A stretch of 64,000 nt of DNA, taken from the NCBI RefSeq assembly GCF_947072685.1, contig NZ_CAMTIK010000003.1:61761-125760 (forward strand). The letters run 5' to 3'. This document shows, piece after piece, positions 42,617-51,409 of this stretch (the first letter of the stretch is position 1; every line of letters starts with the position of its first letter). Below the pieces are notes generated by a model, which had not been told where the DNA came from, ran no database searches, and saw nothing but the letters and a program-made list of their open reading frames with translations. This DNA is from an uncultured Cetobacterium sp. Its GTDB lineage: Bacteria > Fusobacteriota > Fusobacteriia > Fusobacteriales > Fusobacteriaceae. A program made the translations under genes and the position numbers.

Positions 42617-43111
42617 ATGTTCAAAAAGGCAGGGATAATTTTTTTTATACTTTTTAAAATTTCATTGTCAGAGTTATTACAAGTAGATTATTCTAAAATT
42701 TTAAACAAAAATGGAAAAATTTTCGTCAAAGGATTAACTACTCCTTTGACAGGAATGGTAAAATATAGAAAAGATAGGGAGTTTTATAAAAATGGAATAG
42801 CAGAAGGGAAGTGGTTATCTTTTTATTTGAATGGAAAAATTAAATCAATTGAAAATTGGGAAAATGGACAGTTAAATGGTAAGTATATATTATATAATGA
42901 AGAAGGATATAGAATATTTCAAACATATTATTTAAAAGGAAAGGATCATGGACTTTTTAAATTATACCATGAGAATGGAACTCCTCATATAGTAGGAAGT
43001 TTTTACAATGGTCAAGCCACAGGAATTTGGAACTATTATAATGAAAAAGGAACCCTTACGGGGAAGCTGAATTATAATAAGCAACAACATTTTGATCAAT
43101 CAAATCAGTGA
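42617..43111 (+). CDS. Secreted MORN-repeat protein
   Basis: 164-residue protein with a signal peptide (residues 1-18, ending ISLS) and about five MORN-type repeats (FYKNGIAEGKWLSFYLNGK, YILYNEEGYRIFQTYYLKG, LYHENGTPHIVGSFYNG and others). These repeats form beta-hairpin solenoids. Similar bacterial proteins are annotated as YwqK-family antitoxins, but without experimental basis; a surface or periplasmic structural role is equally possible. Starts 5 bases after the rseC-like gene, so it is in the same operon. Confidence 0.75.
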   Translation: MFKKAGIIFFILFKISLSELLQVDYSKILNKNGKIFVKGLTTPLTGMVKYRKDREFYKNGIAEGKWLSFYLNGKIKSIENWENGQLNGKYILYNEEGYRIFQTYYLKGKDHGLFKLYHENGTPHIVGSFYNGQATGIWNYYNEKGTLTGKLNYNKQQHFDQSNQ

Positions 43112-43121
43112 GGAGAAACAT

Positions 43122-43457
43122 ATGAAAATAAAGCTGAATAAATACTTCAATAGCTCTGTTTTGGTAAATCCAGATAAAGCAAAAATATTTTGTGATAAAC
43201 TAAAAGAGGTATTAAAAAAAGAGGAAGAAGTTGTTTTAGATTTTACGGGGATAAAAGTAACTACACTAGTTTTTTTATTTGTACTATTTACTAATTTGTG
43301 GAATGAATATGGGAAAGAATTAAATAATAAATTAATGATAAAAAATGCATCTGAAAATTTTTTTAATCAGTTATTATATTTGAAGAAAAATTATAAGAGT
43401 TTAAAAGAAAAGTACCTCGGAGTTCACAGTAATTTTGAAATAGCCTATATAGGATAA
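43122..43457 (+). CDS. STAS-like (DUF4325-like) small protein
   Basis: 111-residue protein. The core EEEVVLDFTGIKVTTLVFLFV resembles STAS-like DUF4325 domains, in which a beta strand ending in Asp-Phe is followed by a switch loop and helix. Such domains pair with histidine-kinase-type ATPases in some signalling or anti-phage modules, but no ATPase is adjacent here. ATG 43122 is behind GAGGAG; an upstream in-frame ATG at 43092 lacks a good SD. Third gene of the operon begun by the rseC-like gene. Confidence 0.6.
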   Translation: MKIKLNKYFNSSVLVNPDKAKIFCDKLKEVLKKEEEVVLDFTGIKVTTLVFLFVLFTNLWNEYGKELNNKLMIKNASENFFNQLLYLKKNYKSLKEKYLGVHSNFEIAYIG

Positions 43458-43460
43458 TTG

Positions 43461-43489
43461 TTGACAAAATTACTAAAAAATGTTAACAT
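43461..43489 (+). promoter_or_regulatory. Promoter for the 80-residue gene at 43530
   Basis: Consensus -35 TTGACA (43461-43466), 17-base spacer, extended -10 TGTTAACAT (hexamer 43484-43489). It starts right at the stop codon of the STAS-like gene. The palindrome ATGTTAACAT (43480-43489) overlaps the -10 and could be an operator. Confidence 0.8.
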
Positions 43490-43529
43490 AGGGCATAAAA
43501 GAAATTATATAATAAAGGGGTGCAATCAC

Positions 43530-43772
43530 ATGTTTTTTGAAGAAATACAAAATGAGATTTATGATAGTACTTTTGATGCAGTGTATTATGCATTATTAGA
43601 AGAATATAAAGAGGGTAGATTAACAATAGAGGCGTTGACTACTAATATAGAGGAGCAACAGCAAATATTACTTAATGGATTATTTGAAGGGGAAACGAAG
43701 TTTGCATATGCTAATGCAACTGTAGATGCCCACCAATATGCCTTTGCTATGATAAAAAAAGAATTAGTATAA
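43530..43772 (+). CDS. 80-residue helical protein, unknown function
   Basis: Not recognised. The protein is acidic and almost entirely helical by pattern (MFFEEIQNEIYDSTFDAVYY, then EEYKEGRLTIEALTTNIEEQ and a final AHQYAFAMIKKEL). Start ATG 43530 is preceded by AAAGGGG; a TTG at 43458 in the same frame lies upstream of the promoter and can be excluded. Own promoter and a perfect terminator make it monocistronic. It directly precedes the candidate small RNA. Confidence 0.7.
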   Translation: MFFEEIQNEIYDSTFDAVYYALLEEYKEGRLTIEALTTNIEEQQQILLNGLFEGETKFAYANATVDAHQYAFAMIKKELV

Positions 43773-43773
43773 T

Positions 43774-43816
43774 ACAAAAAGGAAGGAGTGGATATTATCC
43801 ACTCCTTCCTTTTTGT
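43774..43816. terminator. Perfect 21-base inverted repeat, bidirectional terminator
   Basis: Arms 43774-43794 and 43796-43816 are perfectly complementary, with GGAAGGAGTGGA in the stem and A/T tracts at both outer ends. It ends the 80-residue gene and would block reading in either direction. Confidence 0.93.
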
Positions 43817-43874
43817 AAACATTGTTGCGTTTTCGCGGTAAAAAACGGAACAGAACAAAAAAGGAAAATGTACC

Positions 43875-43913
43875 AAAAAAAAACTTGACATAATAGTGTT
43901 CTTATTATATACT
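43875..43913 (+). promoter_or_regulatory. Consensus promoter with A-tract for the candidate small RNA
   Basis: Nine A (43875-43883, UP-element-like) directly before -35 TTGACA (43885-43890), 17-base spacer and -10 TATACT (43908-43913). One of the best promoters in the window; no coding sequence follows it on this strand for thousands of bases. Confidence 0.87.
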
Positions 43914-43919
43914 AATGTT

Positions 43920-44036
43920 GAGACCGAATTTGATTGAATAGATCTATATACCCCCCAAAAATCTATTTTAATCTTTTTTATTTTTTAACACTCCCCCGTG
44001 TTATGAAAAAACCCTCCCCCCCAGGAGGGTTTTTTA
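43920..44036 (+). ncRNA. Candidate small regulatory RNA with three C-rich hairpin loops
   Basis: The predicted transcript begins about 43919-43921, seven bases after the -10, and ends at the terminator near 44036, so it is about 117 nt. No open reading frame of note is present. Hairpin 1: stem 43932-43943 with 43961-43973 (a G-T pair and one bulged T), 17-base loop with six C (43951-43956). Hairpin 2: TAACAC/GTGTTA (43986-43991, 43998-44003), loop TCCCCC. Hairpin 3: 12 base pairs (44006-44017, 44024-44035), loop CCCCCA; it is the terminator. Unpaired C runs could bind G-rich Shine-Dalgarno sites. Family not recognised. Confidence 0.72.
44006..44036 (+). terminator. Terminator hairpin of the candidate small RNA
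   Basis: Perfect 12-base stem AAAAAACCCTCC with GGAGGGTTTTTT, loop CCCCCA, ending in six T. Confidence 0.93.
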
Positions 44037-44050
44037 TTTGTCGATAAATA

Positions 44051-44086
44051 AAAAAATCGAAGTACATTCAAGTACTTCGATTTTTT
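44051..44086 (-). terminator. Terminator after lrgB (bidirectional)
   Basis: Perfect 15-base arms (44051-44065, 44072-44086) around ATTCAA with A and T tracts at both ends. It overlaps the lrgB stop codon and also insulates the small RNA locus. Confidence 0.92.
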
Positions 44087-44778
44087 TATAGAAAAGAAAC
44101 AATAAGTGGTGCTATAAATATCGTAATTATTCCTGCAATTACAATTGAAAGTGCACTCATAGCCCCCTCAATTTCTCCCATTTCAATAGCTTTACTCGTA
44201 CCAACAGCATGGCTAGATATACCTATACCTAGACCTTTGGCGATAGAGCTTTCAATCTTAAATAATTTTAGCATCATAGGTGCGAAAATATTACCTGTAA
44301 TCCCAGTGACCATAATAGCGAAAACTGTTATAGAAGGAATACCACCAAGAATCTTACTAACCTCAATGCCGATTGGAGTCGTAATGGATTTAGGAACAAA
44401 AGAGAGTAAGATGACATCTTTAATTCCCAGTAACTCTCCGAGTAGAACAACAGATAAGATGGCTGTTATAGAGCCAACAATAGAACCTAAAAAAATAACT
44501 TTATAATGTTTTTTTAATGTATTTAATTCTTTATATAGGGGTATAGCTAAACAAACAGTTGCGGGAGCAATGAAAAATCCTAAGATATCTCCACCTTTGT
44601 TATAATAAGAAGTTGGGATATTGAATCCTTCCATAAATATAAAAATAATAATAATTGCAATAAAAATAGGATTTAAAATGGGAAGCTTAAATTTGTTGAA
44701 AAGATCTTTCCCTATTTTAAAAGCTAATAAGCTTATAAATATTCCAAAAAAAGCATTGTCAAAAAATAGTTCTTTCAT
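44086..44778 (-). CDS. lrgB: LrgB/CidB-family membrane protein
   Basis: 230-residue inner-membrane protein with about seven hydrophobic segments. LrgB family motifs PKSITTPIGIEVSKILGG (about residues 129-146) and GISSHAVGTSKAIEMGEIEGAMSAL (in part, near 185-208) are visible. With LrgA it is linked to control of murein hydrolase activity and to pyruvate or glycolate transport in other organisms. Start overlaps the lrgA stop. Confidence 0.92.
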   Translation of the reverse strand: MKELFFDNAFFGIFISLLAFKIGKDLFNKFKLPILNPIFIAIIIIFIFMEGFNIPTSYYNKGGDILGFFIAPATVCLAIPLYKELNTLKKHYKVIFLGSIVGSITAILSVVLLGELLGIKDVILLSFVPKSITTPIGIEVSKILGGIPSITVFAIMVTGITGNIFAPMMLKLFKIESSIAKGLGIGISSHAVGTSKAIEMGEIEGAMSALSIVIAGIITIFIAPLIVSFL

Positions 44779-45119
44779 TATTTTTTCCCCCTCATCATAA
44801 AATCAACGAATAAAGCTGTTATTACCATGGTAATAAGAGTAGTTAATACTAAAAGAAAAATTAATTTAAAAAAATCTACTTTCAATAAATCAATAACATC
44901 TAAAAGCTTAACACTGGGTGGAATAAAGGTAATAATCATATTAGCTATAAAAAACTCGCCAACATTCTTTATAGAGTCTAGTTTAACTATTTTAAAGCAC
45001 AATAAGAGAAAGAGAATGATAAGTCCATTAACAGTTCCAGGGGTTGGAAGGTGAAAAACTTTCTCTAAAATAACACCAAAGTAATTAACAGATAAAATTA
45101 TAAGAAATTCATATAACAA
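44778..45119 (-). CDS. lrgA: CidA/LrgA-family holin-like protein
   Basis: 113-residue protein with four hydrophobic segments; LPTPGTVNGLIILFLLL and FIPPSVKLLDVIDLL (about residues 25-41 and 69-83) are CidA/LrgA signatures. Holin-like, acting with LrgB in the inner membrane. Start is TTG 45119, behind GGAGG (45127-45131) at a good distance; no in-frame ATG is nearby. The lysS terminator lies directly upstream, so no separate promoter is evident. Confidence 0.9.
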   Translation of the reverse strand: MLYEFLIILSVNYFGVILEKVFHLPTPGTVNGLIILFLLLCFKIVKLDSIKNVGEFFIANMIITFIPPSVKLLDVIDLLKVDFFKLIFLLVLTTLITMVITALFVDFMMRGKK

Positions 45120-45155
45120 AATAAAACCTCCGATAGTTGTGTTAAAAATATTAAA

Positions 45156-45178
45156 AGAGGTGTTCAGTGAACACCTCT
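45156..45178 (-). terminator. Terminator hairpin between lysS and lrgA
   Basis: Perfect 10-base arms (45156-45165, 45169-45178) with loop AGT (plus-strand reading), followed on the minus strand by TTTTAATATTTTT. It lies 25 bases upstream of the lrgA SD. Confidence 0.85.
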
Positions 45179-45187
45179 GTAAATTAG

Positions 45188-46681
<1,494 letters not shown>

Positions 46682-46688
46682 TTAAAAT

Positions 46689-48110
46689 TTATAGTTTCAA
46701 TAAATATATGCTACTTTTTCTTCCCCAGGTACTACTTGGGTTATTTTCTCTAGACTTTCTTAAATATTCTTTAGCCTTTTCTAAATTACCTTTTTTATGA
46801 TAAATAACACCTAAATAATAATAAAGTTCAGAAGTATTTTCCTCTGGATTATCTATTTTCTCAAAATCTAAAAGCGCTTTATCATAGTTATTCATCGAAA
46901 AATATGTTTTTCCACGATAAAAATATGTTTTCGAATTGCTTTCAGCTTTGTTAAAGAATATCAAGGCTTCGTTATAGCTTTTACGGTTAAGTGCATCAAT
47001 ACCACTTGTGATATCTTTAGATGGATCAGAAGAAGTAAGTATTTCACTAGGATCTTGTTTAATCTGATTTTCTTTAGAAATTTGGGATAAAGTATTAAAA
47101 GGTAAACTCCCATTTGAGTTAGTAGGGATTAAAGAGTTAGTTAACTCAAAATCTCCACCACTTAAACTTAAATAGTAATTTCCTTTGTCAGAATCGCCAT
47201 TTAGTTTGTATAGATTTCCTATTAAAGCTGCAAGTTGAGACTCTTGTGAATCACTATAGAATTTCTCTAAAAATTGCAGTTCGTCCAGTGTTGAGCTATT
47301 TTTTCTTTGAATAATTCTCATTATTTCGGTATTAAGTTTTAAATTATTACGGTTATAATCTAAATAGTAATTATTAATAATGAAAACACCGTCCCTAGAA
47401 TTTTCTTCTAAAGTAAGAAGTTTTATTTTCTCATTTTCATTAAGTGAGAAGTTATCTTTTAAATATCTTATTTCTTTATTAATCAAAAGTTTATTATCAT
47501 TTATTGCTCCTAAATCTAAGACCATAAAAGCTATGTCTTTTTGCTTACTATTTCTAGGAAAAGCAATAGAGTATAAATGGGCACTTTTTACTAATAAATC
47601 TAAATTCTTATTATTGTAGCTGTTTAAAATTATATCATAATTATCTTTCTCAGTAAAATCATATTTCAACTTATTTTTAATCTTTATAGTTCCTATATAT
47701 GTAAAACCCTTATAAATTTCAGCAATATATTCACCTTGATATAAACTGTTAAATTTCAAACTATTTCCATTTATAGCAAAAGTGTAGTCAGTCTTAACAG
47801 GTGATGAGATAATTTTAACTCTGTCTGCATTGATATTATTAATTATAAGAGTTTCGCCAGCGTAGGTTTCCAATGTAGAGGAAATCTGCGATGGAAGATA
47901 TTCTCTGATAGAATTAGTAGTTAAATCTCTTTGGATTAAATCATAGAGATAAGTAACACCAGATTCATTTAAATAAAAATCGGTTTGCTGTAAAACTGGA
48001 TTCTTAACACTAGGTACAACGACTTTGTTTTTTTCAGGAAGTTGCATATCAAGATTAGAACAACTAAATAAAAGTAAAGTTGTAGCAGAAATTACAAATA
48101 TTTTTTTCAT
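46689..48110 (-). CDS. TPR-containing lipoprotein, unknown function
   Basis: 473-residue protein with a lipoprotein signal (residues 1-17, lipobox LLFSC). The middle is Asn/Lys/Ser-rich and not recognised; the last 100 residues hold tetratricopeptide repeats (YNEALIFFNKAESNSKTYFY, NYDKALLDFEKI, GNLEKAKEYLRKSRENNP), resembling YbgF/CpoB-type or BamD-like adaptors. I start it at ATG 48110 behind GGAGGGA; an upstream extension of the frame runs through a hairpin and is rejected. Likely outer-membrane associated. Confidence 0.75.
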   Translation of the reverse strand: MKKIFVISATTLLLFSCSNLDMQLPEKNKVVVPSVKNPVLQQTDFYLNESGVTYLYDLIQRDLTTNSIREYLPSQISSTLETYAGETLIINNINADRVKIISSPVKTDYTFAINGNSLKFNSLYQGEYIAEIYKGFTYIGTIKIKNKLKYDFTEKDNYDIILNSYNNKNLDLLVKSAHLYSIAFPRNSKQKDIAFMVLDLGAINDNKLLINKEIRYLKDNFSLNENEKIKLLTLEENSRDGVFIINNYYLDYNRNNLKLNTEIMRIIQRKNSSTLDELQFLEKFYSDSQESQLAALIGNLYKLNGDSDKGNYYLSLSGGDFELTNSLIPTNSNGSLPFNTLSQISKENQIKQDPSEILTSSDPSKDITSGIDALNRKSYNEALIFFNKAESNSKTYFYRGKTYFSMNNYDKALLDFEKIDNPEENTSELYYYLGVIYHKKGNLEKAKEYLRKSRENNPSSTWGRKSSIYLLKL

Positions 48111-48130
48111 TGATCCCTCCTTTAATAAAA

Positions 48131-48155
48131 AATAGAGCAAAGAGATTGCTCTATT
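48131..48155 (-). terminator. Terminator hairpin directly upstream of the TPR lipoprotein RBS
   Basis: Perfect 10-base arms (48131-48140, 48146-48155), loop of five, followed on the minus strand by TTTTTTATT and 3 bases later the SD GGAGGG. It ends the DUF1934-like gene or acts as an attenuator for the TPR gene. Confidence 0.85.
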
Positions 48156-48162
48156 ATAACTT

Positions 48163-48531
48163 TTATTGTACTTCAATTATTTCAATTTCTAATTGATTTA
48201 TCTCAACATTATTATCATATATAATATAGGTAATTGTCAACTTATTTTCAGAATAAAAATATTTTTTACAAAAAACATCAAAGTTTTTTGTAAAAAAAGA
48301 AGTATTATATAAAAAATTTGTTTTAGATTCTGGTTTGATAATAAGTTTACTTTGGACCTCTCCAAATTTAAAAATCTCAGTGAGTAAAGGAGATATCCTG
48401 ATTTCACCTTGTCCATATTTATTATCGTAAGTAAAAATAGTTGTGTCACCAACAACTTCTTTTTTGGCAATCATCTTTTGTGAGATATTATCTCCAAAAG
48501 AATCGAGGCTATTTATTATTATTCTAGCCAT
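48163..48531 (-). CDS. DUF1934-like (YwiB family) protein
   Basis: 122-residue protein predicted to be all beta. GEIRISPLLTEIFKFGEVQSKL followed by TSFF and a late YIIYDNNVEINQLEIEI strand pair recalls DUF1934, a lipocalin-like fold of unknown function (B. subtilis YwiB). Similarity is moderate. The start overlaps the stop of the DUF1292 gene, indicating co-translation. Confidence 0.6.
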   Translation of the reverse strand: MARIIINSLDSFGDNISQKMIAKKEVVGDTTIFTYDNKYGQGEIRISPLLTEIFKFGEVQSKLIIKPESKTNFLYNTSFFTKNFDVFCKKYFYSENKLTITYIIYDNNVEINQLEIEIIEVQ

Positions 48532-48869
48532 TAATAGTAGTCCTTTTCATCGTCGTAGTCCATGTCGTAATAATCATCTTTATCGTATGAATCTTCACGA
48601 TCATAGTACTCATCATCATCCCAATCGCCAATATCATCAGAGCCTAAATATTGATCTTTCCAAAAGTCTAGAACAGCATTAACCTCATTAGAATCATCTA
48701 CAAATTGAAGATCATCATCATCTTCATCATATAAAAAAATGTAATTAATTCCATCGAAATCCTCAGTAATAAGGTATTCCTTGTCCCTAATAATAAGGTT
48801 TTCTAAGACTGTTAATTCAAACTCCTCGTCATCGAAAGTGTGATAAAAAGTTTCTCCTTGTGAATACAT
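48531..48869 (-). CDS. DUF1292 family protein with Asp/Tyr-rich tail
   Basis: 112-residue acidic protein. Residues 1-75 match the DUF1292 pattern (FELTVLENLIIRDKEYLI, INYIFLYDEDDDDLQFVDD), a small domain common in Firmicutes. The last 35 residues are a low-complexity tail of Asp and Tyr with few Glu, strongly acidic and probably disordered. Function unknown. SD AGGAGG at about 48877-48882 on the minus strand. Confidence 0.75.
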   Translation of the reverse strand: MYSQGETFYHTFDDEEFELTVLENLIIRDKEYLITEDFDGINYIFLYDEDDDDLQFVDDSNEVNAVLDFWKDQYLGSDDIGDWDDDEYYDREDSYDKDDYYDMDYDDEKDYY

Positions 48870-48909
48870 TGTTTCCTCCTAAATACTTTATAAAAATTTA
48901 AATTAAATG

Positions 48910-49377
48910 CTATTTGTGATATTTAGTATTTTTTATGATACTAAACCATCTATAAACTTGTTCTATTAAGATGAGTCTCATCAACTGATGAGGAAAAGTC
49001 ATTTTTGAAAAACTGAGTTTTAAATCAACTATTTTTCGGATTGTGTCAGAGGTACCATAAGAACCTCCAATAATAAAGTTAATTGTGCTATCACCATTAA
49101 CACCAATTTTTTCAATTTGAATTGCCATCTCTTCCGAAGAAAAATTCTTTCCTTGAATGTCTAGAAGAACCTTAAATCCTTTGTTTTTTTCTAAAGTTTC
49201 TAATATAGCTTTAGACTCTTTCTCAATGGAAATAGTTCTATTGTTATCATTTCCATCCTCTTTCAATTCAATTATTTTAAGTTTTCCAAATGCTTGAAGT
49301 CTTTTAGCGAACTCTTGAATTCCATCATTAATATATTTCTCTTTTATTTTACCTACACAGATTATATTTATATTCAT
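48910..49377 (-). CDS. rlmH: 23S rRNA (pseudouridine-1915-N3)-methyltransferase RlmH
   Basis: 155-residue SPOUT methyltransferase acting on the intact ribosome. INIICVGKIKEKYINDGIQE at the start, FIIGGSYGTSDTIRK (knot region, usual form GGSDG; here Tyr replaces Asp) and the C-terminal FPHQLMRLILIEQVYRWFS with YHK end are diagnostic. Start overlaps the mutL stop by 4 bases. Confidence 0.96.
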   Translation of the reverse strand: MNINIICVGKIKEKYINDGIQEFAKRLQAFGKLKIIELKEDGNDNNRTISIEKESKAILETLEKNKGFKVLLDIQGKNFSSEEMAIQIEKIGVNGDSTINFIIGGSYGTSDTIRKIVDLKLSFSKMTFPHQLMRLILIEQVYRWFSIIKNTKYHK

Positions 49378-51266
49378 TTTCTTTTAAATCCTTTCTCCAT
49401 GTCCATTAAACTAACTTTGAAAGTTATAGGTCTGCCGTGAGGACATGTAAACTCTCCAATTTCGTGTAACTCTTTTATTAATTTTTCCATTTCATAGATA
49501 GATAATTTTTCATTTGCTTTTATAGCACCTCTACAAGACATGGAAATAATCATATTTTCAATAACTTCATTTTTAGATTTGACTTTTTTCAAACCATTTA
49601 GAACTTCGAAAAAAATGTTTTCAAAGGAATCTTTTGTGGGGAAATTAGGTACAGACCTAATTAAGAAATCATTTTCATTGAATTGATCTATCTCAAATCC
49701 AAAATTTTCAAAGTAACTACTTTTTTCTTTGAAAAGCTCACTTTCTTTTAAAGAAAGTGTAACTTTAATCGGAACTAAAAGATGCTGGGAAGATATTTTA
49801 TGATAAGTATATTGTTTTTTAAGTTTTTCATATAAAATCCTCTCATGAACAATGTGCTGATCATAGATAATTAATTCTTTATTCTCCTCAACAAGGATAA
49901 ATGTATCTGAAAACTGACCAATAATTTTGAAATGCGTAGAAGCACATTTTTTTTCAGCCTCGACATTTCCGGCTGGTTTAATTTTATTTTGCTCCTCAAC
50001 ATCTGGAGTGAACTGAGTTGTTTTTAAAATCAATTCAGTTTTATTAGATATATTATTTACTGGCTTGATTTCAGTATCAAAATTAAATGAATTAATTTTA
50101 ACGGGATTAGCTTGAATATCATTTTCTAAAGAACTTTGTTCTTTTTTATTTGGCTTGATAGAGTTCAGATTTTTATTAACAATAAATTCCTCATCTATCT
50201 TTATATCATTTATTTTAAAAAATTCAAGATTTTTCTTTTCTTTTACCTCGAAATTATTGAAGTTCATAGAATTTTTTTTAACCTCAATAATGCCTGTAGT
50301 AAAATTTTTATCGTCATTCAAAACGTTCACAATCTCATCGTAAACATCCTGGTAAATTTGCCTTTCATCAGAAAATTTGATAATCTTTTTTGAAGGATGA
50401 ACATTGACATCGATAGTTTTAGGATCAACCTTGAAATCAATAATAGCAAAAGGGTATTTGCCTTTCATCAATTTTGTATAAAAACTATCTATAATGGCCT
50501 CTTCTATAATTTTAGCTTTCACAGGCCGACCATTGACAAAAATAAAAATTGAGTCCTTAGTAGAACGAGTTAAAGATAGATTGCCGATATATCCAAAATC
50601 TACTTTCTTTAGATTTTTTAATACTGATACTCCGAAAATTTCTAAAATAGTATTCTCAAGACCATTGCCACTAGTTCTAATGGATTCTTTTCCATCTATA
50701 GTAAGAACGATAGAAACTGTAGGATTAGCAAGAGCCTCTTGTAAAACAATCTCTTTTATACGGATATTTTCAGTAGAATCTTTTCTTAAAAATTTTAATC
50801 TGGCGGGAGTATTAAAGAACAGATCTTTTATAGATATTTCAGTTCCGTTACTTTTAGTAATTTCTTTAAGGGTTGTTATCTTTCCCGCGGAAATATTTAT
50901 AGAATGACCGTTGGCATCCATGCTTCGTTTAGTGGATATAACCATTTTTGAAACAGCAGAGATAGATGAAAGTGCCTCTCCTCTAAATCCATAAGTATAT
51001 AAATTGAAAAGATCATCTTTGGATGAAATCTTACTTGTGGCATGTCTTTCGATACAAAGAAGTAAATCCTCACGAGACATTCCCTTTCCATCATCTATAA
51101 ACTTTAGATTTTTTCCACCATCTTTGATATCAACCTTAATGTATTTACTACCCGCATCTAATGAGTTTTCTAAAAGTTCTTTAACCAAGCTAGCAGGGTT
51201 CTCAACAACTTCACCAGCTGCAATCATATTAGAAAGAGATTCATCTAAAATTTTAATAATGCCCAA
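49374..51266 (-). CDS. mutL: DNA mismatch repair protein MutL, endonuclease type
   Basis: 631-residue mismatch repair ATPase. GHKL motifs are MIAAGEVVENPASLVKELLE, FIDDGKGM and FRGEALSSISAV in the first 100 residues; a variable linker follows; the C-terminal dimerisation domain has DQHIVHERILYE, fitting the DQHxxxExxxxE endonuclease metal motif, plus CPHGRP. This implies methyl-independent MutL nicking, as in bacteria lacking MutH. Start is TTG 51266, seven bases after GGAGG (51274-51278), giving the conserved LGIIKILDES N-terminus; the upstream ATG at 51329 would add 21 unrelated residues. mutS is not adjacent. Confidence 0.94.
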   Translation of the reverse strand: MGIIKILDESLSNMIAAGEVVENPASLVKELLENSLDAGSKYIKVDIKDGGKNLKFIDDGKGMSREDLLLCIERHATSKISSKDDLFNLYTYGFRGEALSSISAVSKMVISTKRSMDANGHSINISAGKITTLKEITKSNGTEISIKDLFFNTPARLKFLRKDSTENIRIKEIVLQEALANPTVSIVLTIDGKESIRTSGNGLENTILEIFGVSVLKNLKKVDFGYIGNLSLTRSTKDSIFIFVNGRPVKAKIIEEAIIDSFYTKLMKGKYPFAIIDFKVDPKTIDVNVHPSKKIIKFSDERQIYQDVYDEIVNVLNDDKNFTTGIIEVKKNSMNFNNFEVKEKKNLEFFKINDIKIDEEFIVNKNLNSIKPNKKEQSSLENDIQANPVKINSFNFDTEIKPVNNISNKTELILKTTQFTPDVEEQNKIKPAGNVEAEKKCASTHFKIIGQFSDTFILVEENKELIIYDQHIVHERILYEKLKKQYTYHKISSQHLLVPIKVTLSLKESELFKEKSSYFENFGFEIDQFNENDFLIRSVPNFPTKDSFENIFFEVLNGLKKVKSKNEVIENMIISMSCRGAIKANEKLSIYEMEKLIKELHEIGEFTCPHGRPITFKVSLMDMEKGFKRK

Positions 51267-51371
51267 AATGTCACCTCCATAAGAAATTATAACATTATTT
51301 ATTATTATACAGATTTCAAATAATTTCAACTATTTTTTTATAAAATATAAATTTTATAGTAAAAATTAATA

Positions 51372-51380
51372 TGATATAAT
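51372..51380 (+). promoter_or_regulatory. Extended -10 promoter for the transglycosylase-like gene
   Basis: TGATATAAT with consensus TATAAT at 51375-51380; -35 is weak. It lies in the divergent gap with mutL. Confidence 0.65.
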
Positions 51381-51409
51381 GAAATTATTAATGAAAATGG
51401 AGGGGGAAA

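Noticed and set aside
42617..43457. Toxin-antitoxin pair (MORN 'antitoxin' plus small protein)
   Set aside because: The YwqK antitoxin label rests on annotation tradition; the MORN protein has a signal peptide and the STAS-like protein shows no toxin features.
43795..43803. DnaA-box-like TTATCCACT
   Set aside because: It is one arm of the perfect terminator palindrome and stands alone, so it is explained by the terminator.
43586..43891. Minus-strand frame of 101 codons over the 80-residue gene
   Set aside because: It runs antisense across a well-supported gene and its terminator, has no SD and an unlikely composition; it is a shadow frame.
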